The notes below the pieces were generated by a model. It saw only the letters and a list, made by a program, of their open reading frames with translations, was not told the origin of the DNA and made no database searches. A DNA stretch of 64,000 bases from Craspedostauros australis (Eukaryota > Bacillariophyta > Bacillariophyceae > Mastogloiales > Achnanthaceae). Location of the stretch: assembly GCA_026770025.1 (NCBI GenBank), contig JAMXDE010000028.1:682001-746000 (forward strand). Reading direction: 5' to 3'. Positions 33,001 to 44,200 of the stretch are shown here, in pieces (the first letter of the stretch is position 1; each line of letters opens with the position of its first letter). The position numbers and the translations under genes were made by a program.

Positions 33001-34501
33001 TCATTCAAGTGCATCACTCAATTTCCCAATGTGGCACAAACACAAGCGAGCAGCGCACCAACTTACGTTCCAGAGATGTGCTTCGTCTTGTGCAATTCCT
33101 TGCGACCCATCTTACACACGACGTAGGGGTCGCTGGTGGTGAGATCGCCGATTGGCAAATTCCAGCCAGAGACAACTTCCACCAGCATGTCGACCATCTC
33201 GTTCTTTTGTAGTTTGATATCTCCGAGCGAGTCGTGCAGCCGCCTGTCAGTGCGGTCCTCCTCGAGTCGACGTTGCAGCTCCAATTCATCGACGAAAGCG
33301 CGAGCCTCCTTGTAAGAATCGAAGAGCAGCTCTCGCTCCTGGCGAACTTCCCTGTTCTCGATGAGAACAAAGACGCTCTTCTTTTGTTGATGGGTGATGG
33401 TGATGGAAGAGAGGTTGACGCGGTACCTTGCCTTCCAGCCGATGAATTTCCGGCCCCCGGTGTCTGGCAGGAGTCCATCGGGATCTGTGGCCACCGTTGC
33501 GTCTTCGTCTGTGTGGATGACGCTGCTGTCGATACTGGCAGCACCGCGGATGGATGCCTCATGCAGCTCCTGGCTGATCTTTTCTTTCTTGGCACCCTTG
33601 CGGATCTCCTGCCCGGCCTTCTGCGCAGCCTTCTCCACATCCTTGGTGGCGGGGACGAGGACTCGAATTACGCATTCTTCGTAAGAGTACTCTTTTTGCG
33701 GCGCCTCATCCTTTTCTTCTTCCTTTTTCTTGTCGGTTCCGTGGTCGTCCTCCTCTTCCTCATCCTCTGGTACAATCCTCGGTGTGATCCTGTGGACTTC
33801 CAGAGAGATTTTGCGGCGGCGAGCGAAACGATTGAAGATTCTGGGAACCACTTTTCCCTGTCATTTACAGCAAGGAAATCGGGGCGCGCGAAGGGTCATT
33901 GTGCACGTAGACGTGGATGTGCAATGTTCACGTGCATGAGGATGCGCATGAGGATGTGGGTGATTGCAATAGTGGCAAAACAAATGGCAGGAATTTCAAC
34001 AGCAAGAGAGTTAGATGATTGATCTCCAACACTCGGCGAAGGCAGTCGTCAGGGATGCTCCGTGCACGATGCAGCGCCGACGCCACGGCTACCAAGCAAG
34101 CAACAAACCCGTAGCACAGCACACAGACGCGTCGTTTGCACCCAGTGCTCATGACCGAGCAACCCGAAGAAATGTTTTTGTCGTACCTTGACGGTGTTGG
34201 ATGGAGGCAACGTGTAGATGTCCCACACCTTGGACGAAAGGTGGGTTGTGATCGGTTCCTCGTCGAACCTCTTGCGGAATGCATTCAGCTTGATTGCACC
34301 TGTGAGTGCGGTCGCCGCACCTGCCATGGACAACATCGGATTGATCCTGCTGGGGGATTTCTGCAATGTCTTCCTGGAAGCCTTCGAGGTCTTCGACGCT
34401 TTGGAATTCTTGGAGGCCTTGGAGGACACCGACGAAGCAGACGACGGTGCGGATTTCGGTGGTGCCGCCTCCGGCATCGGTTCGCTGCCTTCAGCCTCCA
34501 T
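30047..34501 (-). CDS. Four-exon C2-domain transmembrane protein
   Basis: Exons on the minus strand are 34501-34187, 33857-33067, 32733-31651 and 31583-30047. All three introns are GT...AG and keep phase (0, 2, 2), giving 1241 aa from MEAEGSEPMPEA. A Ser/Lys-rich N-terminus leads to a PH-like stretch (~239-300). C2A (~322-405) is split by intron 2, so MLVEVVSGWNLPIGDLTTSD in exon 2 joins LDPVWTVKTDSLFLWSLP in exon 3. C2B (~545-670) has GQLHVEVLGCDDLPNLDAGG, KTDAFVSLVFED, SPRWLPWSN and LLGVFDFDGG. Exon 4 has paired hydrophobic segments at ~839-875 and ~1003-1041, a basic helix, the IPILKEDRYYDRPLPQSTA motif and a hydrophobic tail. It is probably a lipid-binding membrane tether resembling MCTPs, paralogous to the 3749-8896 gene. 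Splice sites are my inference. Confidence 0.75.
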
Positions 34502-35610
34502 CTTCGTCGTCGTCTTTGCTCCCGTCCTTGTTTCCGTCTTTGTTTGCTTGTGTCGATCCAGCAACAACTTGTGTTGGTTTGCTTCGTTGGATTCCTTCGA
34601 TGGTTTGCTTCGATGGTTTGTGCCTTTCTCTCTCCTCACGCGCGCTTTCCACTTTCTTCTTGTGTGCAGGTGCCTCCTCCTGTCTGAGTGAAGTCGGAAA
34701 TGGCGAGGCTCTCGTTTTTGTGACCTGTTTCGTTTCTCCTCTGCAAGGGAATGGTTTTCGCGTTGCTTTGTGTGGGACATCGCGGTGTCATGTCAGGTCA
34801 CGAGGTGTGACTTCGCGCTGCCCAACCGTTCCCAAACCACGAGAGTTCGGGAGAAACGGCAACGAGAAAAAAGATCTTGGGACTGCTTCGTCCTCATCCG
34901 AAACGGCTGCGACATGAAATCGGGAATGCATGTCGCAGAGACGCCTTTCACACTTATAATACGACTACGTGGAATCAAACCATGTCAAAGAATCGCCAGA
35001 AGAGAATGCGGGATCGAAAAGAGATCGAAATCACGACTACATCAATTTTAATTACATTTTTACTAAGTTCTCCAACGGAGAAATAGTGTCACGAACACGT
35101 CACAAACTAGTTCCTCTGTCGTTGATTCTTCCATCGCGAGGATCCGAAAGAAGCAAATGCCTCCGTGATCAACCTGGAACTTATTTGGGGGCAACTTGTT
35201 CATGTTGGGGTGGGTGTCAACAATCATTGGGACAAAGGGTCAGATCGTTGGAAGAAAGAAAAAGGGTCTGAGATCGTCCCGACTTCTGCCTCCGGCAAAA
35301 CCGATCAGTGCTTCCATTTGTCGTGTGGGAACCAAAGCCACTCACACCAACTCAAACGTTTTCCTCCCTACACATTTGTGCTCCACAGAGGAGAGCAATC
35401 ACACACAAAGCTGGCACACAGATGCTCGCAGAGCAACAGGCACCGATACCCCAGACAAACACCGGGCATCACTGCCAAGGACGACACCACTCACACTCAT
35501 CTTTGCCCACTCAGGATCATAAAACTCGATTCGAGACTTTGAAACACAGCCAAAGTCACACTCACGACACCCCAACCTCAGTCGACGACAGGAATACTCA
35601 GAAGTCCAAG
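34502..35610. other. Divergent intergenic region upstream of NRT2 copy 3
   Basis: This contains the 5' side of the C2/TM gene (minus frame open to 34780) and the NRT2 copy 3 upstream region. The sequence before 35611 is A/C-rich and does not align with the copy 1/2 promoter except around the element at 35517. Confidence 0.45.
35517..35531 (+). promoter_or_regulatory. Conserved TATA-like element, NRT2 copy 3
   Basis: TCATAAAACTCGATT lies 94 nt upstream of the ATG at 35611. It is the only clear block shared with the upstream regions of copies 1 and 2, consistent with a core promoter element. Confidence 0.45.
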
Positions 35611-37655
35611 ATGACCGAAGTGAACTCAGGAGCAGCCGTAAGTCTCAATGAGCCGAAGAGATCAAGCATACTATGAATGTGCCTCTGCCTCTGCCTCTGC
35701 CGCAGATGAACCTTGCCAATAGATGAGGCAGCTGGCGAATGATTTGGTATTCCCATGATGACCTCATCGGTTGGTGCGCGGGTGCTTTCCCATTGGCAGC
35801 TTGCGACGACGATACATTTCAATCGATCGTGTTGCTGTCGTCCTGACTTGCTGTTGGCTATCCTCCCACAGCTGATGAAGAATCGGCATGTATCCACGCC
35901 ACAGTTGATGCTCTGCCCCTCGCCCAGCCAACAACCTTCACTCATCCTTTCATCGCGATTCGCTTTTGCATGCGTTCCCGCATTGGTTCGTCAATCGGCA
36001 ATCAACAAACTGCCCACGTCATGGCATCGCTTGACACGATGCATCACAACGCTGCCGGGTTGTGTTCGCTTCGTCTTCGAAAAATGCCACGGGATGTCCA
36101 CGACCGCGACGTCGGCACATGCGCAATTGGCGCACGAATCTTCGTCGACGAAAACGATCTTCCGACTGCAACCCTTTCTCCATTTACCCACCTCATCTTC
36201 TGCGTTCCCATCCATCCATCCATGCACACCATCCATGCACACCATCTCCATCAACAGGACGAGTGGAAGAAGTACTCCACCTACGCCATCAACGTCGATC
36301 CGGACCAAGATGACAAGGCCTCGGAGATCAAGCTCTGCAGCTTCGCCCGCCCACACATGCGAGCATTCCACTGCTCGTGGTGGTGCTTCTTCATCGCCTT
36401 CTTCATCTGGTTCGCCATCGCCCCACTCCTCAGTGAGATCCGTGACGACCTCGGCCTGAGCAAGGAGGAAGTGTGGACATCCAGCATCGTCGGTGTCGGA
36501 GGAACCATCTTCATGCGCTTCGTCCTCGGACCAGGATGCGACAAGTTCGGTGCCCGCATCCTCTTCGCCCTCGTCCTCTGCTTCGCCTCCGTCCCAACAG
36601 CCTGCACAGGATTTGTCCAGACCGCCACAGGACTCGCCGTCCTCCGTCTCTTCATCGGAGTCGCTGGAGGTACCTTCGTCATGTGCCAGTACTGGGCCAG
36701 CCGCATGTTCACCAGAGAAGTCGTCGGAACCGCCAACGCCCTCTGCGGAGGATGGGGTAACCTCGGAGGAGGTGTCACCCAGCTCGTCATGGGATCCGCC
36801 CTCTTCCCTCTCTTCAAGGAGATCTTCAACGGAGACTCCGAGCAGGCCTGGAGAACGGTCTCCGTCGTCCCAGCCATCGTCGCCTTCGCTTCCGGTGCCG
36901 CCATCTACTTGATCAGCGATGATGCTCCAAAGGGTAACTACAGCGAGATGAAGGCACACGGAGTCATGGCCGAGGTGAGCGCCGCCGCCTCCTTCCGCAG
37001 CGGAGCCACCAACTTCAACACTTGGGTGCTGTTCGTCCAGTACGCATGCTGCTTCGGAGTCGAGCTGACCATGAACAACGCCGCCGCCCTCTACTTCAAG
37101 GATGAGTTCGACCAGTCCACCGAATCTGCCGCCGCCATCGCCTCCATCTTCGGGTGGATGAACCTGTTCGCTCGCGGAGTCGGAGGCTTCCTCAGTGACA
37201 AGGCCAACGCCAGCATCGGAATGCGCGGACGCATCTGGGTCCAGACCATCCTCCTGTTCTGCGAGGGAGCTCTTGTGCTGGTCTTCGCCAACACTGGAAC
37301 TCTCGGAGGTGCCATCGCCGTCATGGTCTTCTTCTCTCTGTTCGTCCAGGCCGCCGAGGGATCCACATACGGTATCGTCCCATACGTCGACCCACCGGCC
37401 ACAGGATCCATCTCTGGAATCGTCGGAGCCGGAGGCAACTCTGGAGCTGTCGGGTTCGGACTCGGATTCCGTCAGCTGGGATACAAGAGCGCCTTCGTCA
37501 TCATGGGCTGCACCATTCTGGGATCCGCCTTCTTCTCCGTCCTCATCAACATCAAGGGCCACGCCGGTCTTTTGTGTGGAGAGGATGCTCCAGTTCAGAC
37601 CAAGAGCACCTTGGCCGTCCCAGAGCCAAAGGACGACAAGGATGATGAGGCCTAA
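35611..37655 (+). CDS. NRT2: NRT2-type nitrate transporter, copy 3
   Basis: Exons 35611-35637 (MTEVNSGAA) and 36258-37655, with a 620-bp GTAAGT...CAG intron in phase 0, encode 474 aa. It differs from copies 1/2 at nine residues by my reading: D5N, G10D, G30A, G52C, I114L, L198I, N467K, G468D and E469D. Porter signatures and Arg96/Arg315 are unchanged, so it should be functional. The intron starts and ends like those of copies 1/2 but is 338 bp longer. The frame is open from 35970 through the acceptor, so intron retention would extend the reading frame, although a spliced short first exon fits the paralogues far better. The 3' flank is also shared with copy 2 to about 38175. Confidence 0.95.
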
Positions 37656-38175
37656 GTGACAAGGCAGTTGGGGTATGTGATAGGCAGGACGCATCTGCGT
37701 CCACGTCTACATCTAAATGCACACCAACACAAACGCACGAACACGATCACAATCACCCAGTTCCCAAACCAAGGCAAGACATAGACATGACAGATGAAGT
37801 TGAGTCGAGTTGAGCCGAGTTGAGACGTCTGATTTACACCGCTTGTCATCATTTGGATGATCTTATCTGAGCCTCCACACGCTGTTTCAATGACGCAGTG
37901 CGGCATGAGGCCAGATTACAGCGTTGATGATGATGATATCTCCTTGACGTCTTGGTGTGGTGACACAATTTATACATGTACGAAGTGAGACACTCTGCTC
38001 CTATACAATAATAGCATGAGTAAATGTAGCAACAACAACAAAACAACAACAGAAATACAGTGGTAACAAAACGACGACATCGAACATGAGTGCCAGCAGA
38101 GATGGTCCAGCCTCATCATGTGAGATGTGGCATTGTACCGCCATCCACTGATTGGCGGTCCACGATCGTGATACA
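37656..38175 (+). repeat. NRT2 3' flank shared with copy 2
   Basis: This stretch aligns with about 19530-20105 downstream of copy 2, with scattered substitutions and small indels such as a shortened GAT run near 37926. It marks the limit of the dispersed NRT2 duplication. Confidence 0.8.
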
Positions 38176-40389
38176 AATCAGACCGCGAGTTCTTGCCTAC
38201 CATAGACCGTACGTTGTCCCCATTCCATGGTTGGACACGGTTATTGTTGGGTACTGGTCGAATGATACTTCCGCCACTCCGTTCCTCCAACAGTCGCAGT
38301 ACCACGAAGTGGGTTTGATCATCAGCGACAAAGACAAACACAGCCGCACCGTATCTAACAAGCAACAAGCAACAAGCAACAAACCAAATAACCCAGCACA
38401 TCACATGCGAAAGAGCTTGTTTGCGTTACGATAGCCTCCACCCCAAACCCAATCGGGATGAAACGCTCATATAATGCAATATGGACGACTGCATTCCACG
38501 CCGACCCTCCCTTTTGCGCTGAAAGGGCTCGCGCTCGAACCGCAGCGAAGACCCAACGCGTAGTGCAGAACGCACATTGCAAACTCACGAATGTGATGCA
38601 TGACGCAGCCATCCTGCGAGTATTGAAGAGCTTGACGATGCCTGTCAGGAATCGGGTGCTATTAAACACGTGATTGCCGCACCTCCCATATGTGTTTTGA
38701 GCTTAGTGTCATAAAACACTAAATTACCTCACCTCCCTATGTGACATTGTGAGCATCAAAATGTGAGGTGCATGATGAGGCAAAGGCTGTCCTGAGACAT
38801 ATGGCAAACGACAAACGTGGATTGGATGGTGATGACTGTGAAGGGTAATGCAAACATCCAATACACGGTTGCATTTCACAAGGGGTGGCGATGTTGTATT
38901 CGTGACCAACATGAAGACACATATCACCACAGCCCTTATGTCATGCCGGACAAAGAACCAAGGAGCAAAATATCACATTGCCATGAAGTGCAAATTGGAT
39001 CATGAGAGAACCGTCCAATGACAGAAATCAAAAGCTGAGGGGTAATGGATGATGGCTGGTGACGAACCAGCAAGATTGAGGGGTAATAGATGATAGCTGA
39101 TTAACACAAGAAACTGTGGAGGCAATCATGCGCTCTGATTTTGTGGAGCATGGTGGATGGCAATCCGATCAAATGAAATGAGTTGTTAATGCCTGTGAAT
39201 CAATGCTGTCTATGCTAACAAAACTATTGGAAGCAAGACAACAAGATGGATTCACAAAGATGAGCAACCCAGCTATGAATGAATGACAAACATGCAGATG
39301 CAATCAGGCAATGCAAGCAATAGAGGTTGACCATCTGAGGATGAGAGCAATGAAGAGCTCACAGTTCGAAGAAGCAGATTCTAATAACAATTAGTCTGCT
39401 ACTACTACACACCACCCCGGATTTCCAACAGATGCCTACATATTCACTGCACAATCACATCAAATGTGATACTCGTATGCAGCATGGGGGCTTCGGACGT
39501 GGAAGTCTCAGAACCAGAGATCGACAATATGGGGGCATCAACATGTCATGCAAAGCCACATCCCATCTTACGTCCGATCACATCATTTCCACAGTTGCTG
39601 ACTTATGAGCCCGAAGTCTCGGTTGCCTTTGTTGAAACTAGTCTGCAGGCAACTTGCAAATCCCGATTGTGCCAAGCGTCTTCGAGGTTGGTAACATTGG
39701 GAAGTCGTACTGCTCAACTGTGTTCACGGATATTGTATGTACCAATATGACACAGGCTAGACTTCCAAAATACGTGACCACCAGCAAGACACCTCCAAGT
39801 GCGAGGTTCGAGACGAATGTGTTCTCACTTTCGAGAAGTCCCACACCATGATGACTGGTGCCTTTTGGTTCGGCGAAATGACAACGAAATCAACCTTCGA
39901 CCATGGATCATTGGAATGTTAGACCAAAAAGAGATCACTGTCGTCCACACCAACCCGAAAGACCTGATAAAGAAGTACCCATCCAATCCAGGAGAACTGC
40001 TCGTTTCTGAAATGTTGAACTTCGTCCACTTCAGAATGACCAACACCCATGGCATGCAGATCTCTAAACAGGGTTGCACAATCAAGCTTGGGCCATGTAA
40101 CCCGCGTCACTCTCTGCCCAAGCATACTTCTTGTTGGCAATCTGGACGCGTCTGCTCTGGAGTACACGATTCAACCTCATCGCAGACGCTTCCCCACGTC
40201 TTCACGATTTGAGGAGAAACCTGAAGGGGTTGCGGTAATTCATGTTAAGTTGGATAAACGTGAATACAACGAAATATGCACGACTGGGAGGTAATTCAGC
40301 CGTGTCATATGACGTCATCATTACGTATGGCTCACAGACGTTCCCATCGCGAATCCTCAATCAAGCCAGCTCTTGATCAGATTGTTGAC
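38176..40389. other. Gene-poor region, probably decayed repeats
   Basis: No intact gene. Near 39030-39110 a short imperfect direct repeat (GAGGGGTAAT-R-GATGATRGCTG) occurs twice. Frames at 39654-39851, 39799-40212 and 40049-40294 overlap in different phases and may be pieces of one frameshifted coding relic, but I recognise no domain. Confidence 0.35.
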
Positions 40390-41191
40390 TCCTGTCGAGA
40401 TGTACATGTGAGTATATGTCGAGATGTACGAGTATATGTGCATCGTTCACCCGTTATTCTCTCATACGCACTTGGACGGTATAACTACATTCGTGTCGAT
40501 AGTATGCTGTGATTCGTCAGAATTACAGTGGAAATGGAACACACGAAAAGGAGCAAGATTTCTGGAGGAAATTTACCAATGACGATTTCTGAGAGAATTG
40601 GAAGATCGTCCGTCCATCCATCAATGGTACCAAGAGAATCTCGAGGTACTTCCCAACTAAACCTCAGATGACGATATCATCTGACAGGCTGCTGCATCAC
40701 CAATGGAACGTGACATCTGGAGAGCAGAAGGACGCCTACTGACGTCGACAGGATGTCATCATGTCACCACGTCGACATCTGTCTCCAAGTCAGAGCAGGA
40801 GGCGAAGATCCAATGACCCATGAAGATCATGGATACTGAAGGTGAACTTCAAATGGTAAGTACTCATGGAGTAGGAACCAGTACTGAATGAACGGAGTGT
40901 CGAATGCGGAGTACGCATCGAACACGGAATATCGTGTAGTACGAGCACACGATGTTAAGAGAGAGAGAGAGAGAATACAGAGAGGAGCGAGAGAGCATCT
41001 CGCGTACCGACTCATAGTCGGAGACCGAATCTACGAAACAGATTGAAGCGCCAAGAGCATTGGGCAAGAGAACTGGTGTACACCGAGAGGATCAGAGTAA
41101 CCAACTAATGAAATAGCAAACGAACGACTATCAACCAACACCATCTTCCACGATCGTAGGTTACTGTGAGCGGAACTTGCCAACACGAGTA
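40390..41191 (+). repeat. LTR-like repeat, copy A
   Basis: This is homologous over about 0.8 kb to 61715-62560. Shared blocks include the GTGCATCG-YTCACCC segment near 40438, the CAGGATGTCATCATGTCACCA block at 40749-40770, an AGAG microsatellite near 40957 and GAGAGCATCTCGC near 40991. Proximity of both copies to copia fragments suggests an LTR or 5' region of a copia-type element, but exact termini were not found. It is interrupted on the right by the non-LTR element. Confidence 0.6.
41176..41191. repeat. Target-site duplication, left copy
   Basis: CTTGCCAACACGAGTA is repeated exactly at 49687-49702, bracketing the non-LTR retrotransposon. A 16-bp length fits target-primed reverse transcription. 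Confidence 0.85.
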
Positions 41192-41294
41192 ATAATAATA
41201 ACTCAGAGATTAAGTTACGTGCCACTACGGGCTTTACCCTCGCCTAGGCAGGCCCCGCCAGGACCTGCTGTCGAGCGAGCCGTCGAAATCGCGA

Positions 41295-44200
41295 TCATGG
41301 TCGGGACAGCCACTCGGCCATCAGCGAGCGTTCCTGTTGCATGGACTGCTGCCGCTGTCGGGCCCGAGCCGCTTGCCTGACCCTTTTCGCCAATTCGATC
41401 CATTGCTGTACTTGATGTTGGGAGCCGGTCTCGACCACCCCGCCTTGTTGAAGAACCCGCACTTCGCGCGGGGTCAGGCCTGGGGGTTGAAAGGAGCGTA
41501 GCCGCCTCGCGAAGTCTCGCGTGCGAGCTGCCTCAGAGCCCGGTTCCTCATGGACCTTGTAGTTTCTTGCCGTCCACACCGCCCAAGGAATTTTCCAGAT
41601 ACGACGTATCACATCTGCCGCCCAAGCTTCCGCCGTACGGTGCTTGGACGGATTCACTTGCATCCATTCCGCTTGCTGCGTCCTCCAGTCCACGTGCATA
41701 AACCCTTGGAGCAGCGGGAGCCACCCCACTACTCGCTGCGGGCCTGCCGGCCGGATCTTCTTTCGCCACCGCCTCATTCCTTGGCGCATGCCCCCCACCA
41801 CTTGGGGAGATGTGCCTACTGCGACCATATGGTCCAGTAATCCCTCCACCGCTTCGTCCCACGCCTCGTCGTACTCACCACAAGTAAGGAGGTGTGCCAC
41901 TGTCTCTTCCTGCTGGCATCCAGGGCAAGAGGAGTCCTCCTGCTGTCCTGTTTGCTTCATTTTTCGCCCCACTGCGAGAAACCCGGTTGACAGCTTGGAA
42001 ACGAACCTGATGCTGTCTCGAGCTGCTGCAGACTTGCGCGCCTTGGCGTACGCGACCCAGTCAACCAAGGCATGCTCGTGTTCATTCCAGCCGTGCTTCG
42101 CCTGCCAGTACTCGTCGATGTCCGGCTGCTGCGCCGTCGCCTCCATGATGGCGGAGTCGACGTGCGAGTAGGGCGCCCCGGACCAACCGATACGCCATAC
42201 ATGCGCCAACAGAATCCACTTTTCAATGGCTGGGAGTTGGTGCACCACCCCCCAGTGTCGCTTCGCCGCCGCGTCGGCCCGGACGTTGAGTTTCGCCCAT
42301 ATGTCCAGAGCCGCCGAGGAGTCGTCCTGGTGCCCTTTCACCCATCTCCATTGCAAAGAGCATTGGATCTCGCTTTTGGCGTGTTCGATCTCGGCCAGAA
42401 GGTCCCAGTCCCGCTGAGTAGGTCGGGGGAAGCCGTTCCGCGCTTGGTTGAGAGCCTGCTCCCCGTCGAGAGCTATCGTCACCGAGGGCACGGCCACCTC
42501 CTTCTCCAATCGAAAGATGTAGATAAGGGAGGCGAGGATCCCCATGAGTTCGCTGCGATACGAGCTCTGCATTCCTGGGACACCAGGAACGGTGGCCAGC
42601 ACCTCCATCGACCGCTCCGACTGAGAGTCGTAAATGATCGACGCGGAGGTCCCGCAACCTGCTTTGAACGACCCATCACTCACAGCCATCAAGGTACCCG
42701 CCGCTGCTGCGCAGTGAGCGTCGTGAGGGGTGAGATCACCTTCCACACTCTAGATGTACCCGTATTTCTCGGGGTCGTGGAACGGGATGTCCTCCCAATC
42801 CAACTGCGCTCCCACATTGCCTTCCCATATGACGTAGCCGTCGTGCCTTGTCACCGAGACCCGTATAACGTCGTCTGGTATCGGGGTAGAGACTGACATC
42901 GGAAGATATCGTGCTCGTCGCGTCCGCCGTCGTCCGACGTCTCGCTGGTAGGAAATGACAGCAGCCTGTCGGGCCTCGAAGATGGTATCGGACGGCTGGT
43001 GTCGCCACCACCTCCAACGGTGCTCATCGAGGTGCCAGGGCCCAAGGGGCTTCGCTAAGAATCTGGCCGATCGGGTCAGCCGCTTGCAGAACAGCTGCCA
43101 TTCCGCCCACCAGCTTGCTGGCAGTCGCTCAGGGAGCTGCGGCCAGGACCGGCGCAACGTGGATGCTTCGCGTCCTGCCCACGCCTCCTGGTGGATGGCC
43201 GAGCCACACGCGGTGGCAATGTCTGAGACGAAGACCGCTCCCAACATCAGTCGACACGTGTTGAGCCGTCGGAACAGTTGTCCCCGGTAGCCCAAGCCTA
43301 GGGCAAGCTCGGTGATCGTCTGATCGCCGCCCCGTTGGGGCACGAATGACTTGGTGTTTTCGTGGATGTGAAAACCCACTTCTTGTATGCTGCCCCACAG
43401 GTTGGATACCCAACACGGGGTAATTGCGTCCTGCAGAAGGTGGTAGGGTTGGTCGAACAGGGAGCCTGAGACTCCCACCTCATCCTTGAGCGCCTCAATC
43501 GAGTGCTCCATCATCCTGCCAGTCGGGGTGGAGGCGTGGACCTCCTGAAACATGGCTTGAACCTGTCGCACCACTTGGCGCCTCCATGGGTGCGGGATTC
43601 TGAGTCCGCCCGACGATATCGGCGCGTAAAGCACCGCGCGAGGGAACGTTCGCATCAGCTTCATCTTTGGAAGAGCCGCCATGAGGGCCGGGGCCATAAT
43701 GTGGCGCCACTGATCCTGTGTCAGCTGCGTAGCCTCCATCACGTACTCCACTGACTTCATGAACCGTAGGACCAGGGCTGTGCGGGCCTCACTGGGAGTA
43801 ACATTAGCCACTCGAAGCTTCTCCGCAAAGACTTCGGACTTCTTGCGCAGGGTAGACACTTGAGTGTCGTTGTTCCCGTCAAGCGTGATGGCTACACCCA
43901 GGGTTTCGACCGGATCCGTGTGCCATCTCCTTGGGATGGTCGCCCCTTCGCCGTCGGTATCATCGATTCTGATCGTTCCCTTTGCGTGAGAGTCCTCTGC
44001 CCACCACTGTCCAGCTTGGAAGGTGAAGCAAACCGACCACCAGGCCGACTTGCCGGGCACAATGGCTCCGCCTGTAGCTGCCAGCAGTCCATTCCAGTCC
44101 TCGATCATGCCTTGAAATCGCTTGAAGCCATCCTGAGGCGTCTCACCAGGCACGGAGATACGAATGAGGTCCGTATCGTCCACGAACGCTGATCCAAGCA

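Noticed and set aside
35970..36257. In-frame upstream extension of NRT2 copy 3 exon 2
   Set aside because: It is intron sequence that happens to be open. The 9-codon first exon with matching splice sites is shared by all three copies.
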